From Flagellimonas abyssi (GTDB taxonomy: Bacteria > Bacteroidota > Bacteroidia > Flavobacteriales > Flavobacteriaceae), in NCBI RefSeq assembly GCF_019457905.1, contig NZ_JAHZSV010000002.1, positions 1-64,000 of the forward strand: 64,000 bases of DNA, given 5' to 3'. Positions 45,540-56,967 of the stretch are shown here, piece by piece (position 1 is the stretch's first letter; the number at the start of each line of letters is the position of its first letter). The translations under genes and the position numbers were made by a program. The notes below the pieces were generated by a model. That model made no database searches. It had not been told where the DNA came from and worked only from the letters and a program-made list of their open reading frames with translations.

Positions 45540-48500
45540 TCAAGAAATGGCACTCTCCGACACGTCCACTTCCTTGACCGTTCTTCCTTTTTGAATGGAC
45601 AACCGCGCATCTTCAAGAATCAGGTATAGACATGGCACTATAACCAATATGATTGCCGTGGCAAACACAATACCGAATCCAAGTGAAATGGCCATGGGTA
45701 TCAGATAAAATGCCTGACTTGAGGTTTCCAAAATAATGGGCGCCAAACCACCAAAAGTGGTCATGGTAGTTAAAATTATAGGTCGGAATCTTCTCAGCCC
45801 GGCTTCGTGAATGGACTTGTAAATAGGGTCGCCTTCTTTCCTACGCTTGTTTGCATAATCAATCATGATCAAGGAATCATTTACAACTACACCAGACAAT
45901 GCAATGACTCCCATCAAACTGACCAAAGAAAGGTCGTAACCCAATAAAATATGTCCAATAACAGCTCCTACGATCCCGAAGGGAATGGCCGTCATCACAA
46001 TCAAAGGTTGTACATAACTGCCAAAAGCTATGGCAAGTAATGCATAAATTAAAAGCATGGCTATGGCAAAACCGGCCCGAAGAGTACTTGTACTTTCCCG
46101 CATATCTGCCTGACTTCCCTCAAAAGTCCATGTAATCCCAGGGAAATCCGCCCTCAGTTGGGGCAATGTTTCCTCTTGAACTTTTGCAATTACCCTGTTG
46201 ACAGCATTAGCTGGTTCCACATCCATGCCGACATTGACGACCCTGCGGCCGTCCCTACGGTTGATACTGGTAAATGCCTCTCGTTGTTGAACCTCGACCA
46301 CATCCATTAAGGGTACCTCCACTCCATCTTGTGTCCGAATCAGGAAATTTTCGAGGTTTTTGATATCCTTACGTTCTTCCATGGGAAGTTTTACCCTTAC
46401 TTCAATTTCATCCATGCCTCGGAGCTGTCTCATGGCCAATGCACCAAAAAACCCGTTCCTTACCTGTCTTCCCACTTCATTTGAGGTTAGCCCCAAATTT
46501 CTACCTTGTGGCAGGAGCTTAAAATCGTACTGTAATTTTCCTTTATTGTAATTGTCTGTGACGTCCCGTGTATTGGAAAACATCTCCATTCTTTCAACAA
46601 ATGCCGTACTGGCCTTTTCTAGCACATTGATATCGGTATGGCTCAAATCTATACTGATTGCCTGTCGGGCACCTCCGGGACCTCTTTCGGCTTCAAAGGT
46701 AATTTGATCAACACCTTCTATGTCCCCAATATTATCACGCCAAAGAGCAATTACCTCCCCGGCGGTAATATCCCTCTGGTCCGGCGGCAACATTACGATT
46801 TCCACATCAATAAAATTTTGTCCACGCACATTGGTCTTGATTCCTTCGGCAACCTCGTATAAATTATGTTCTTCGAACATTCTTTGGGTAGCATCGGAGA
46901 TATCGTGGGCTACCTTGGCAGCTTGGTCCGGAGTTGTTCCTACTGGCAAGCGGACACCTGCCTCTATTTCATCCGCCGCTACTTCCGGCATCATGATCAT
47001 TCCCATATGACCACTGTAACCATATCCTCCAACTATCAATAAAAGTGCAATGGCACTTGAGAGTGTAATGTATCGATGACGAAGGCATTTATCCAACAAC
47101 GGGCGATACCATTTGTCGACCAACTCGTTGAACTTATTGGCAAAAGCGCCCTGCCAGTTTTCCAGTTTGTGTACCCATTTGTTTTTGCTCGGGTCTTTTT
47201 TTAAGTGAGCCAAATGTGATGGTAGAATAAACAAAGCCTCCAACAATGAAACCGCCAATATTACAATGACCACCGCCGGAAGGGGTTGCCAAAACTTACC
47301 TGTTTCCCCTGGCATAAAAAGCAGTGGTACAAAAGCGATAATGGTGGTGGTAATACTAAAAACCACAGGCAACGACACATCTTTGGTCCCTGCAATAGCC
47401 GCTTTTATGGGGCTCAACCCTTTTTTCCTGTATTCATAAACGTTCTCTCCCACTACAATGGCATCATCAACCACAATACCAAGTACCACCAAAAACCCGA
47501 ACATGGATATCATATTGACACTTATGCCTATGAGTGGAAGAAATATCATTCCTCCGATAAAGGAAACCGTCATACCCATCATCACCCAAAAGGCCAATCT
47601 GTATTCCAAGAACAAGGTGAGAATCAACAATACGATGATAATGGCCAGAACCCCATTCTCCGTAAGCAAGGACAACCGTTCCCGGTAATCGGAAGCCCTA
47701 TTACTATCGGTACGATAATTCACACCTGGTGGCAATTGGAAGTCTTCCAGTATTCCCAAAGCTACATCCTCAATTTCCATAGGCGATTGGTCACCTATCC
47801 TAAAAATTTGGAGCTCTACGTAATTTTGTTGATTAAACTGCCCGTGAAATCCGGTTTCTTCAAAATCATCGGTAATGGTAGCAATATCGCTCAAGCTTAC
47901 CTTGGCCCCAGCAGGTGTAGATACGATGGTAATGCTTCCGTATTCATCCGCCCATTGTTTACGTTCCTTCATTCTCAGCAATATCTCACCACTCTGTGTT
48001 TGTACTGCTCCTGCGGGAACATCGTTACTGCTCTGTCTTATTATGTCCGCCACTTGGCCAAGGGTCAAGTTATATTTTTGAAGATTGTTCCGGTTTATTT
48101 CGATACGGGTCTCATAATCGGGCACGTTGTTGAGCTCCACTTGGGTAATGGCCGGATTGCTCAACAAAATGGTCCTCAAACGTTCGGCTAGTATCCGAAG
48201 TGTCCAAATGTCCGCCTTTCCATAAAGACCGATTTGGAGCACATCACGTTGTCTGGAACGTAGGCTCACCTCTGGCCGTTCTATATCATCAGGGAAAGTT
48301 CGAATTCTGTTGATGGCCTGATCAATGTCCTGAAAGGCTTTCATTCGTTCGGAACCTGCAATAAGTTCTATACTGATTTGGCCCGACCCCTCATCTGCCT
48401 GTGAAACGATTTCCTTTATGCCCTGAACACTTCGTACGGCTTCTTCCACGGGTTGAAGGACGCCTTGTTCCACCTCTGCTGGCGAAGCTCCCGGATAGGC

Positions 48501-48683
48501 CACGGAAACATCTACAAAATCCAATTGAAACTCTGGAAAAACTTCTTTTTGGATAGTATACATGGTAAAAACACCACCACCCAAAAGTATCAGCATCAAT
48601 AGATTTGTGGCGATTGAGTTTCGGGCCATGTAACCTATGGCTCCTTCTTTCCTCACATTCTTGTTTGTATCCTTATCCTTCAT
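45540..48683 (-). CDS. RND efflux pump, inner-membrane transporter (AcrB/HAE type)
   Basis: A 1,047-aa RND protein with the usual twelve-helix layout: first helix [18 protein letters not shown], periplasmic loop, then a second helical group starting [33 protein letters not shown]. The proton-relay acidic pair is present as [16 protein letters not shown] second half repeats the pattern ([30 protein letters not shown]). It exchanges protons for drugs or detergents. The frame is open to 48749, but ATG 48683 overlaps the MFP stop by 11 bases and is the likely start. It is the third gene of the leftward operon OMF-MFP-RND; no regulator gene is near. Substrates are unknown. Confidence 0.95.
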   Translation of the reverse strand: MKDKDTNKNVRKEGAIGYMARNSIATNLLMLILLGGGVFTMYTIQKEVFPEFQLDFVDVSVAYPGASPAEVEQGVLQPVEEAVRSVQGIKEIVSQADEGSGQISIELIAGSERMKAFQDIDQAINRIRTFPDDIERPEVSLRSRQRDVLQIGLYGKADIWTLRILAERLRTILLSNPAITQVELNNVPDYETRIEINRNNLQKYNLTLGQVADIIRQSSNDVPAGAVQTQSGEILLRMKERKQWADEYGSITIVSTPAGAKVSLSDIATITDDFEETGFHGQFNQQNYVELQIFRIGDQSPMEIEDVALGILEDFQLPPGVNYRTDSNRASDYRERLSLLTENGVLAIIIVLLILTLFLEYRLAFWVMMGMTVSFIGGMIFLPLIGISVNMISMFGFLVVLGIVVDDAIVVGENVYEYRKKGLSPIKAAIAGTKDVSLPVVFSITTTIIAFVPLLFMPGETGKFWQPLPAVVIVILAVSLLEALFILPSHLAHLKKDPSKNKWVHKLENWQGAFANKFNELVDKWYRPLLDKCLRHRYITLSSAIALLLIVGGYGYSGHMGMIMMPEVAADEIEAGVRLPVGTTPDQAAKVAHDISDATQRMFEEHNLYEVAEGIKTNVRGQNFIDVEIVMLPPDQRDITAGEVIALWRDNIGDIEGVDQITFEAERGPGGARQAISIDLSHTDINVLEKASTAFVERMEMFSNTRDVTDNYNKGKLQYDFKLLPQGRNLGLTSNEVGRQVRNGFFGALAMRQLRGMDEIEVRVKLPMEERKDIKNLENFLIRTQDGVEVPLMDVVEVQQREAFTSINRRDGRRVVNVGMDVEPANAVNRVIAKVQEETLPQLRADFPGITWTFEGSQADMRESTSTLRAGFAIAMLLIYALLAIAFGSYVQPLIVMTAIPFGIVGAVIGHILLGYDLSLVSLMGVIALSGVVVNDSLIMIDYANKRRKEGDPIYKSIHEAGLRRFRPIILTTMTTFGGLAPIILETSSQAFYLIPMAISLGFGIVFATAIILVIVPCLYLILEDARLSIQKGRTVKEVDVSESAIS

Positions 48684-49902
48684 CTTCCCGGTTTTCGTCA
48701 TCTTTATTAACAGGAGTTTCTTCTGAACGCGTCCGGAGTTCCACCCCATTGGTTACAGTACTTAGATTTGTCGATACGACTTTATCTCCATCTTCCAGAC
48801 CTGATTTGATGTAAGCATATTGGTTGTCGGTCAAGATTATATCCAATTCACGGATTTCCAACAGATTGTCCTTCATTACCCATGCCGTTTGATTATTTCT
48901 GACCAAATCACGGTCCATTCGAACCACATTTGAAATGGAATCGGCCTGGATGTTCACTTCCACGAAGGTCCCGATCATCAATTTTGGAGCTCCTTGCAGT
49001 TGGTCGCTTGTGGCCAAAGGGTCATCTACACGTACCAAGACCCTTGCCAATCGTGTCTGGTTGTCCAATGCGCCTATCTGTCTGTCCAAATATCCTTCTC
49101 GATACATGCCTGACGGCCAAGCTGTTGGGTTTTCAATACGCACCATTGAACCCTTTTTTTCTTCTGATTCTGGAAATTTCAACCATTGTAATCTTGAAAC
49201 GGGGACCGTTGCCAATACCCAATAGTTATCGGTTCCAACGATTCTGCCAAGGTCATCGCCCTGAGAAACTTGAGATCCCACCGTTACATTTTGACTCAGG
49301 ATATGTGCATCGAAAGGTGCACGGATGGTAGTCCTATCCAAGTTTAACTGAGCTTGGTTCATAGAGGCCCTTGCCGCTTCAATGTTGGCTTTAACGGCAT
49401 TCAATTGTGGTTGGCGAAGTACCAATTGGGTCTCGTTATCGGACAATGGGTTATCCCCGAACAACGAATCGTTATTGATGAGTTCAAGGTCTTGTTCGGC
49501 AATCTGCTGACGGCCCATTTCTGTGGCCAAAGCGGTCTCTGATTGCAGCAACTCGCTTTTTCGCAATTCCAATGTATTGCGATAATCCGAAGGGTCTATT
49601 TGCAACAAGACCTCGCCCTTTTGTACAAAACCTCCTGGGGTAAAGGCCGGGTCCCTGCGAACAATCTGTCCCGGTACCAAAGGGCTGAGAATAACGTCTT
49701 CTACTGGCTGCACTGTTCCAGTGGCCACTATGGTGGGTGCATATGTTCCCTTTTCCGTTGTTACCACATCAACCAAAATTGCGGTTTCAATGGTGGCTCC
49801 CTCACTTTGTGCTTCGGGCTCGGTAAAAAAAATGAGAGTAGTCACTAAGATTCCCCCAATCAATATGGCTAAACAAATCCAGATTACTTTTTTATTGCTC
49901 AT
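48673..49902 (-). CDS. RND efflux pump, periplasmic adaptor (membrane fusion protein)
   Basis: A 409-aa adaptor with one N-terminal membrane helix ([21 protein letters not shown]), a lipoyl domain split by a coiled-coil hairpin ([65 protein letters not shown]), a beta-barrel domain ([12 protein letters not shown]... [11 protein letters not shown]) and membrane-proximal end ([13 protein letters not shown]). It bridges the RND pump and the outer-membrane channel. It overlaps the OMF gene by 11 bases at its start and the RND gene by 11 bases at its end, a tight three-gene unit. Confidence 0.94.
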   Translation of the reverse strand: MSNKKVIWICLAILIGGILVTTLIFFTEPEAQSEGATIETAILVDVVTTEKGTYAPTIVATGTVQPVEDVILSPLVPGQIVRRDPAFTPGGFVQKGEVLLQIDPSDYRNTLELRKSELLQSETALATEMGRQQIAEQDLELINNDSLFGDNPLSDNETQLVLRQPQLNAVKANIEAARASMNQAQLNLDRTTIRAPFDAHILSQNVTVGSQVSQGDDLGRIVGTDNYWVLATVPVSRLQWLKFPESEEKKGSMVRIENPTAWPSGMYREGYLDRQIGALDNQTRLARVLVRVDDPLATSDQLQGAPKLMIGTFVEVNIQADSISNVVRMDRDLVRNNQTAWVMKDNLLEIRELDIILTDNQYAYIKSGLEDGDKVVSTNLSTVTNGVELRTRSEETPVNKDDENREDEG

Positions 49903-51346
49903 ATAATTCGTCTACTTTACTTTTTTGATTTTCTATAGTTCTACCGGTATCAAATCCTCCTGCCAATGCTCTGTATAAAGCTATCCGGATCTGTATATGC
50001 TGTAATTGCGCTGATACAAAATCCCTTCGGAGCTGTTGTTCCTGATCTAAGCCCAACAGCACGTCCAAATATGGAATGAATCCATTCAGAAACTCTACAC
50101 GTAACTGTTTGTTGCTCTTTTCGGCCAATTCCAATTGCCTACCAATATTCTCCAATCGCTCCGTTTGTTTTATATCTTGCACCATGGCATCTTCAACCTC
50201 CCTAAATGCAATCAATGTGGCCTGACCGTATTCATAGAGGCGTTGCTTTTTGATGGCAGTTGCCCTGTCTGCTTCGGCACTGAGCCTTCCGCCATAAAAA
50301 ATCGGGGCCAAAAGGTTTCCTGCCAAGGAATAGGCCCAATTATCAAAAAGGTTATCAAAATTGTTGGAACGCAACTGTCCTCGACCACTCAACGAGAGTC
50401 TGGGATATTTACTTTGTACCGCAGAGGCCATATCCCTATCAGCTGCCAATAAGAGTGCAAAGGATTGTTTTACATCGGGTCTTCGCCTTACCAGATCCAA
50501 TGGTAGACCGGCATCTGGCAGTTGAGGTATGTTTGGGAGCGAAGACCCTTCCAGTGAAAGCTGAATTTGTGGTTGCTTACCCAAAAGAACAGACAATTGG
50601 TTCTTCAACAACTCAACATTGGTCTCGAAAATAATCTTCTGCTCCTTGGTGCTTTCCAATAGTTGTGCTTGCCGTAAAATATCCACTGCCCTGATCTGGC
50701 CTCCCACGAAGCGGGAACGAATCAACTTGATGATGGCTTCGTTGGTCTTGATTTGATCCTCCGTAATCTTTAATTGCTTTTTTGCTGCCTGTAATTGATA
50801 CCAGGTGGTGGCTATTTCTGCGGAAAGGGAGAGGGAAAGTGCTTCGTAGTCAAAATAACTGGCTTCTGACCGAAACCTTTCTGCATTTATTGCTGTTCCA
50901 ATACGTCCCCATAAATCCACTTCGTAGCTGGAAAAAAATCCCAATTGTGTATTCTCACCACCTACAAAATCAGGTTCGGGAAGTGTTCTTGCTGTTTGGG
51001 CGGATGCTTCGAGTGTGGGCCATCTGTTAGAAGTTTGCGACCTCACCGAAGCTCTGGAAGCTATAAACTGCTGCCACCTAGCTGCTAAATTTAAGTTGGA
51101 CTGCATCGCGGTATCTATCAAGGTATTCAACTTCTCATCGTTAAAAACCTCCCACCATTTGCCGGATACCAATGTATCGCCACTTGTACTAAATTCCTGA
51201 AATTCTTCTATTGGAGGTGATAGATTCGAATATTTGGGAGAACAATTAAAATAAAGTGTCCCTACGAAAAGAATACAGACAAAAATCCAAAGGTTTCGCC
51301 AACGGCCAATTTTGGGATTCACCCGTACCATGTTGTTTTTTACCAT
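49892..51346 (-). CDS. RND efflux pump, outer-membrane factor (TolC/NodT family lipoprotein)
   Basis: A 484-aa TolC-type channel. N-terminal signal with lipobox LYFNCSPK shows lipidation on Cys about residue 36. Two repeats of the OEP domain are seen: KWWEVFNDEKLNTLIDTAMQSNLNLAARWQQF with NAERFRSEASYFDYEALSLSLSAEIATTWYQL, and LPDAGLPLDLVRRRPDVKQSFALLLAADRDM followed by ATAIKKQRLYEYGQATLIAFREVEDAM. RRRPD is a family marker of NodT lipoprotein channels. It is the first gene of the operon, so the promoter should lie in 51347-51630, where I see no clear -7 element. Confidence 0.95.
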   Translation of the reverse strand: MVKNNMVRVNPKIGRWRNLWIFVCILFVGTLYFNCSPKYSNLSPPIEEFQEFSTSGDTLVSGKWWEVFNDEKLNTLIDTAMQSNLNLAARWQQFIASRASVRSQTSNRWPTLEASAQTARTLPEPDFVGGENTQLGFFSSYEVDLWGRIGTAINAERFRSEASYFDYEALSLSLSAEIATTWYQLQAAKKQLKITEDQIKTNEAIIKLIRSRFVGGQIRAVDILRQAQLLESTKEQKIIFETNVELLKNQLSVLLGKQPQIQLSLEGSSLPNIPQLPDAGLPLDLVRRRPDVKQSFALLLAADRDMASAVQSKYPRLSLSGRGQLRSNNFDNLFDNWAYSLAGNLLAPIFYGGRLSAEADRATAIKKQRLYEYGQATLIAFREVEDAMVQDIKQTERLENIGRQLELAEKSNKQLRVEFLNGFIPYLDVLLGLDQEQQLRRDFVSAQLQHIQIRIALYRALAGGFDTGRTIENQKSKVDELYEQ

Positions 51347-51630
51347 TACCTTGATTTGATGGATGTAGTTTTATAAAAACTCTACCTATATAATCTCGTG
51401 AATTTCAATGGATTTAAAAAATAAAACCGTTCCAACTACGCTACCACACCTCTCAACGTCAAGTTTATACTAACAAGCCGTTTGTACCATAAAGAAAATT
51501 TTATCGAGGTGATGGCCGCTAATGAACAATACATAACAAAATATGAGTTAGAAGTTGATTGGGTCAGAGTTAATATTCCAAATAAGTTGGTATATTATAC
51601 CGCCTTAAAAAACTGAACAACTTTATTATC

Positions 51631-53292
51631 ATGAAATACTTATTTTACACCTTAGTTGGACTTTTCATGTTTATTTCTTGCAAGGAGAACAACGAGAAAA
51701 CTGCGGAGCAAGAAAAAGACGAGCAGAAACGACCAAATATTGTTTTCATCATAAGCGACGACCATGCCTACCAGGCCATTAGCGCGTATGGTGGCAGGCT
51801 GGCTGAAGTGGCCCCTACCCCGAACATTGATAGGATTGCAGAAGAAGGAATGCTCTTTGAGCGCTGTTTGGTCACCAACTCCATCTGCGGGCCTTCCAGG
51901 GCAGCTATCCTTACAGGAAAGTACAGTCATTTAAACGGTTTTATCGACAATACCATCGGGTCCAAGTTCAATTTTGACCAGCAGACCTTTGGTGAGCTGT
52001 TGCAACAGGCGGGATATAAAACCGGGGTTCTGGGGAAATTGCATTTGGGAGATACCCCTTCCAAAGGGTTTGACTATATAGATATTTTGCCCGGTCAGGG
52101 ATCCTATTACAATCCTACCTTTATAAATGAACAGGGGCAATACGAACTGGAGGGCTACACCACGGAAATCATCACTGAAAAGGCCATTAAATGGATGGAC
52201 TCCGTAAAATCGGAAGAACAGCCCTTCATGTTATTTTTGGGACATAAGTCGCCCCATAGACCATGGCAGCCCGGTCCCAATGAACTGGGAATGTACGAGA
52301 ATGTTGAAATTCCCGAGCCCGAAACATTGTTCGATGATTATTCCGGGGGCCGTGAGGTTGCCGGCATGAACTACATGTCAATCTCCGAATCCATGAAAAT
52401 GGGACCGGACCTAAAAATCACAGACCAGCCCCATAACGGGTTTACCGAGGAGCAGCAACAACTGTGGGATTCCATTTACGGTCCCATCAATGAAAAGTAC
52501 AATAGGGAAAAACCTACCGGCGATGCATTGACCCGTTTCAAGTACCAACGCTATATGAGGGATTACTTGGCCAGTGTGGCCGGGGTCGACAAAGGTGTAG
52601 GGCATGTGCTGGATTATTTGAAAAAGGCCGGTCTCGATGAAAACACCATTGTTATCTATACCTCCGACCAAGGTTTCTATTTGGGCGAACACGGTTGGTT
52701 CGATAAGCGATGGATGTACAAGGAGTCCCTACGAACCCCTCTTTTGGTAAAGTGGCCCGGCAAAATAAAACCGGGCAGCGTAAATACGGACCTGGTGTCC
52801 AACATAGACTTTGCCGAGACCTTTCTGGACATTGCGCAAACCGATATTCCTGGGGATATGCAAGGAAAAAGTTTGGTTCCCATCCTTGAAGGAGAGACCC
52901 CAGAGGATTGGAGGAACGAGCACTATTACCATTATTATGAGCATCCATCAGAACATGATGTTAGAAGGCACTACGGCATAACCACAGACCGTTATAAACT
53001 GATTCATTTTTACTATGACCTTGACAAATGGGAGTTGTACGACCTAAAGAACGACCCGAACGAAATGAACAACATTTATGATGACCCACAATATGCAGAC
53101 GTTCAGGAAAAATTACACCAAGATCTTGAGCAACTCAGGGCCAAGTACAAGGACAACGATTCATTGAACCAAAAATTCATCGAGGAATATCACGAAAAGG
53201 TAAAGGACAATCCTTTGATAGAGTATTGGAAAATAGAGCCTGAAGAAAGGGAAAGATTATTTCAAGAATACCTGAAAAGTAGGGACAAATAA
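51631..53292 (+). CDS. Sulfatase, lipoprotein (formylglycine-dependent)
   Basis: A 553-aa sulfatase of the Cys-type. Lipoprotein signal (FYTLVGLFMFISCKEN) at the start is followed by a charged linker, then RPNIVFIISDDHAY with the metal-binding Asp pair, and the formylglycine motif CxPSR in NSICGPSRAAILTGKYSHLNG (Cys about residue 90). Later metal/substrate parts include LGHKSPHRPWQP and TIVIYTSDQGFYLGEHGWFDKR. It removes sulfate from a polysaccharide or glycan in the outer membrane or periplasm; the S1 subfamily is not certain. It lies 64 nt ahead of an FGE gene, which would convert the Cys to formylglycine. Confidence 0.94.
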   Translation: MKYLFYTLVGLFMFISCKENNEKTAEQEKDEQKRPNIVFIISDDHAYQAISAYGGRLAEVAPTPNIDRIAEEGMLFERCLVTNSICGPSRAAILTGKYSHLNGFIDNTIGSKFNFDQQTFGELLQQAGYKTGVLGKLHLGDTPSKGFDYIDILPGQGSYYNPTFINEQGQYELEGYTTEIITEKAIKWMDSVKSEEQPFMLFLGHKSPHRPWQPGPNELGMYENVEIPEPETLFDDYSGGREVAGMNYMSISESMKMGPDLKITDQPHNGFTEEQQQLWDSIYGPINEKYNREKPTGDALTRFKYQRYMRDYLASVAGVDKGVGHVLDYLKKAGLDENTIVIYTSDQGFYLGEHGWFDKRWMYKESLRTPLLVKWPGKIKPGSVNTDLVSNIDFAETFLDIAQTDIPGDMQGKSLVPILEGETPEDWRNEHYYHYYEHPSEHDVRRHYGITTDRYKLIHFYYDLDKWELYDLKNDPNEMNNIYDDPQYADVQEKLHQDLEQLRAKYKDNDSLNQKFIEEYHEKVKDNPLIEYWKIEPEERERLFQEYLKSRDK

Positions 53293-53356
53293 TATCACAT
53301 CAATTCTTGACTACGTTATAATTTTAGTGGATTTGAATTTGCTCAAAGTTTATTTA

Positions 53357-54427
53357 ATGACCTACTCCCTCCCAAAAAGTATTTGTTTCGCTTTGATAAT
53401 CTTGATTATCGGTTGTAAGACCAAATCCGAAAATCAGGATAATACCAATGATAAACCACATAAAGAGGCTCCAAGAAAAGCACCGGAAGGAATGGTATGG
53501 ATTCCGGGGGGAGCGTTTGTTCAGGGAGCCGTTCCCAACGACAAGATGGCCATGGGGCACGAAAAGCCGGCCCATAAAGTTCATGTTGATGGCTTTTTTA
53601 TGGACATTCATGAAGTGACCAATGCCGAATTTGCAAAATTTGTGGAAGAAACGGGCTATGTTACCGTAGCAGAAAGGGAAATTGATTGGGAGGAAATGAA
53701 GAAACAGTTGCCTGCCGGTACGGAAAAACCCCATGATTCAATCCTACAACCAGGTTCGTTGATCTTCAAAAAAACAAAGTCCAGTGTTCCCAACCTCTAT
53801 GATTACTCCCAGTGGTGGGAATGGAAAATCGGGGCCGATTGGAAGCACCCCAATGGACCTGAAAGCACCATCGAGGGCAAAGATGACCATCCCGTGGTGC
53901 ACATAGCCTTCGAGGATGCCATGGCCTACTGTGAATGGGCCGGACGGAGACTGCCCACCGAGGCCGAATGGGAATACGCCGCCCGTGCGGGGAAGACCGA
54001 CAGCAAGTTTTCCTGGGGGGACGATATTTCCCAATTGAGCACACATGCCAACTCTTGGGAAGGAGAGTTTCCCGTAGAAAATACCATGAAAGATGGTTTT
54101 GAGCGCAGGGCGCCAGTTATGAGCTATCCCAAGAACGGATTTGGACTGTACGATATGGCAGGGAATGTCTGGGAATGGACAAACGATTGGTACAATACCA
54201 ATTATTACAAGGAATTGGCCTCAAATAATAATATCGCCCAAAATCCACAAGGAGCCACAAGTGCCTTTAACCCCAATAACCCATATGCCAAGGAAAAGGT
54301 AATAAAGGGAGGGTCGTTCCTATGCAGCGCGTCCTACTGTGCAAGTTACCGGATTTCTGCGCGCATGGCCACCAGTCCCGATTCAGGACAGGAACATTTA
54401 GGATTTAGAACAGTGCTGTCCGAATAA
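53357..54427 (+). CDS. Formylglycine-generating enzyme (sulfatase-modifying factor), lipoprotein
   Basis: A 356-aa FGE-type protein. It begins with a lipoprotein signal (ICFALIILIIGCKTKS) and then the FGE fold: MVWIPGGAFVQGA, VDGFFMDIHEVTNAEFAKFVEETGYVT, and the late WEWTNDWY. Near the C-terminus GGSFLCSASYC and SYRISARM keep both catalytic cysteines of FGE, with PDSGQEHLGFR following; this Cys-x4-Cys arrangement makes it a real FGE rather than a non-catalytic relative. ATG 53357 is preferred to the upstream frame start because the signal begins there. It follows the sulfatase on the same strand and is presumably its dedicated maturase, acting after export. Confidence 0.92.
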   Translation: MTYSLPKSICFALIILIIGCKTKSENQDNTNDKPHKEAPRKAPEGMVWIPGGAFVQGAVPNDKMAMGHEKPAHKVHVDGFFMDIHEVTNAEFAKFVEETGYVTVAEREIDWEEMKKQLPAGTEKPHDSILQPGSLIFKKTKSSVPNLYDYSQWWEWKIGADWKHPNGPESTIEGKDDHPVVHIAFEDAMAYCEWAGRRLPTEAEWEYAARAGKTDSKFSWGDDISQLSTHANSWEGEFPVENTMKDGFERRAPVMSYPKNGFGLYDMAGNVWEWTNDWYNTNYYKELASNNNIAQNPQGATSAFNPNNPYAKEKVIKGGSFLCSASYCASYRISARMATSPDSGQEHLGFRTVLSE

Positions 54428-56965
54428 CTATTCTTTTTCCTTTTTGAGAACGGCTAAAGGAGAGTTCCTAACAATTCCTACACTATTACCTACACCTAGG
54501 GCAAATACCAAAAATGTAATGGCCGGTAAAATAATGGCAAACGGTATGACTGAGGGGACAAAAGTGGTATCAAAGAGCATCCACGCAAGCAAAGTGCTTC
54601 CCAAGACCGCTAGCACAACACCCATTAAGGCTCCCAAAAATCCTAAAATGGTATACTCGATTGCAATCATTTTTAAGATTTGAAAGGTTTTGGCCCCTAG
54701 GGTTCTAAGCAATGCTCCTTGTTTTACCCTTTGATGTTTGCTACTATATATAGCTCCCATTAACACCGCGACACCAACAAATATGCTGAAAAATGCCATA
54801 AAATTGATGATCCAACCTATTTTGGCCAAGATGTCTTCCAAAAGTTCAAGTATCCGTTTTAAATCCAAAATGGATACATTAGGGAAATCACTCACCAGTT
54901 TTTGCTGGAGTTTGGCAGAACTGTCATCATTAGGTGTTCTAAGGGTCATAACACTAAACTGTGGGGCATTTTCCAACACACCGGAGGGGAATACCACCGA
55001 GAAATTAGGCTGCAATCTGCTCCAATCCACCTCTCTTATGCTTTGCACAACCGTATTCATGATTCTACCTTGAACATTGAACGAAACCGGGTCACCGATC
55101 GTTACCTTGGCCATGTTGGCAAAATCACTGCTTACGGAAATCGGTATATCCTTATCTGAATTGAAATTGTTCACCCATTTACCCTCGATCACTTTTTCGG
55201 AACCTATAAGACTGTCCCTATACGTAACCCTGAATTCATGGTTCAATATCCATCTGCCCACTTGTGATGTAGTATCCTTTCGAATATCTTCCACATATTT
55301 TCCATTGAGGGTCTCCACCCTCATGGTCACAATAGAAATTTTATCTATCACAGGCATGCCCGAGGCTTCAATAGTGTTGGATACGTCTTCGACCTGCTGA
55401 CTTTGGATATCCATGAGAATCATGTTCGCACTGTTTGCACTATCCTCAATGGCAGCCTTTTCCAACAACATATCCTTGGTAAAATATAACGTACTGATTA
55501 AAAATGTGCCTATTCCTATGGCGAGTACCAATACCAAGGTCTGGTTTTGCGGACGAAACAAATTCTTTAGGCTTTGTCGAGGAACAAAACCCCATGAATA
55601 CGGGAAAAATCTTTTCAACATGGCCATAAATAATCGGGCAACTGCGGTCAAAATCAAAAACACAACCAATAGGCCTACCACAAAAAAGAAAGACCTCAAT
55701 GAATCATCCAATAACCAATATGAAAACCCAAAAACAAAAGATATAATTCCAAATCCCACAAGTAACGTGGCTCTTTTTGAACGGGTTTGGGTTTCCTGTA
55801 CCACTCGCAATGCTTGCAATGGAGATACATACAGGGTTTTCATTAATGGATAGAGGGCAAACAACACAGACATGGCCAACCCGAGCGATAGTCCCAAGAC
55901 GATACTTTGGAGAGATAGTGCCATGTCCACCTCAACGGGAATCAAATCTCCCAATAGTACGGGAAACAGTTGTTGTAGTCCATAGCCTATAATGGTTCCC
56001 AAGAGACCACCAACGATTCCCATACAAGCTATCTGAACAAAGAAAATCAAATAGCTCTGCTTTTTTGAAGCACCTAAACATTTGAGCACGGCAATGGATT
56101 TCACCTTCATTTGAACATAGATGCCCATACCGCTGGCAATACCTACACACCCCAACAACAATGCAATAAATCCGACCAGATTAAGAAACTTTCCGAAGTT
56201 TTCATATCTCCTGCCCAAACGCCGAGCCTCGGACAAATGGGTGTCCAGGTCGGCGTCTTCAGCATCGAGAACAGGTTCTACTTTTTCACTCAACAGTGCC
56301 ATATCCTGACCCTCATCTGCCTTGAAATAATATTTGTACTCGATTCGGCTACCCGTCTGCACCAACCCCGTGGTCTGTATAAATTGAAAAGGAATCATTA
56401 CGGGTGGGGCAATGGCCCCAAACACAGAAGTACTTCCTGGCACATTTTCCAAAGCTCCTGCAATAGGTAGTGTGACTGCTCCCAATTTAATGCTGTCCCC
56501 TTTTTTTAAATTGAGCTGTAGCATGGTAGTGGCATCAACCAAAGCTCCACCAGCCTTAAAGCTTGTCTTCGCCGAGGATGGGTTTGTTTCCAAATCTCCG
56601 TAAAATGGAAAACCGCCTTCAACTCCCCTAACTTCCATCAACTTGGTTCCGTTGTTTCCTGGAAAAGCGGCCATGGACAAAAAATTGATCTCCTTGGCAT
56701 CGGAGCCGCCCAAGGAGTCCATTATTCCTTGAACCTTATCATTTACAGGTCTATCGCTTTCTATGACATAATCCGCACCTAAAAGAGATTTGGATTGTAG
56801 GGCTATATTTTCTTTCAACAGTCTACTAAAAGAATGGACACTGACCACTGCGGCCACCCCCAAGGTAATGGAGAAGACAAACAGTAAAAGTTTACCATAA
56901 CTTGCCTTTCCATCGCGCCATGCCATTTTTAGCAGCCATAAAAATCCAGCGTTGTTTTTTCCCAT
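54428..56965 (-). CDS. ABC transporter permease, YbbP/FtsX-type
   Basis: An 845-aa permease with an N-terminal helix (YGKLLLFVFSITLGVAAVVSVHSF) followed by a large periplasmic domain, a group of helices at about 250-400 (KFLNLVGFIALLLGCVGIASGMGIYVQM), a second helix pair (FFFVVGLLVVFLILTAVARLFMAML; LVLVLAIGIGTFLIST), and a last FtsX-like group (WIINFMAFFSIFVGVAVLMGAIY; ITFLVFALGVGNSVGI). YbbP-type permeases have two FtsX modules. The start is ATG 56965, two bases after the ATPase gene's stop; the preceding TTG at 56971 is unlikely. With YbbA it forms an ABC system for envelope substrates; in E. coli the partner of TesA, as here. Confidence 0.9.
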   Translation of the reverse strand: MGKNNAGFLWLLKMAWRDGKASYGKLLLFVFSITLGVAAVVSVHSFSRLLKENIALQSKSLLGADYVIESDRPVNDKVQGIMDSLGGSDAKEINFLSMAAFPGNNGTKLMEVRGVEGGFPFYGDLETNPSSAKTSFKAGGALVDATTMLQLNLKKGDSIKLGAVTLPIAGALENVPGSTSVFGAIAPPVMIPFQFIQTTGLVQTGSRIEYKYYFKADEGQDMALLSEKVEPVLDAEDADLDTHLSEARRLGRRYENFGKFLNLVGFIALLLGCVGIASGMGIYVQMKVKSIAVLKCLGASKKQSYLIFFVQIACMGIVGGLLGTIIGYGLQQLFPVLLGDLIPVEVDMALSLQSIVLGLSLGLAMSVLFALYPLMKTLYVSPLQALRVVQETQTRSKRATLLVGFGIISFVFGFSYWLLDDSLRSFFFVVGLLVVFLILTAVARLFMAMLKRFFPYSWGFVPRQSLKNLFRPQNQTLVLVLAIGIGTFLISTLYFTKDMLLEKAAIEDSANSANMILMDIQSQQVEDVSNTIEASGMPVIDKISIVTMRVETLNGKYVEDIRKDTTSQVGRWILNHEFRVTYRDSLIGSEKVIEGKWVNNFNSDKDIPISVSSDFANMAKVTIGDPVSFNVQGRIMNTVVQSIREVDWSRLQPNFSVVFPSGVLENAPQFSVMTLRTPNDDSSAKLQQKLVSDFPNVSILDLKRILELLEDILAKIGWIINFMAFFSIFVGVAVLMGAIYSSKHQRVKQGALLRTLGAKTFQILKMIAIEYTILGFLGALMGVVLAVLGSTLLAWMLFDTTFVPSVIPFAIILPAITFLVFALGVGNSVGIVRNSPLAVLKKEKE

Positions 56966-56967
56966 GA

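Noticed and set aside
47286-48191. Long rightward reading frame (301 codons) opposite the RND pump gene
   Set aside because: It lies entirely antisense to a clear RND transporter, has no recognisable domain, and is typical of open shadow frames in that codon pattern.
51347-51630. Small gene or RNA in the gap before the sulfatase
   Set aside because: No open frame with a sensible start, no stable hairpin and no TAnnTTTG element was found.
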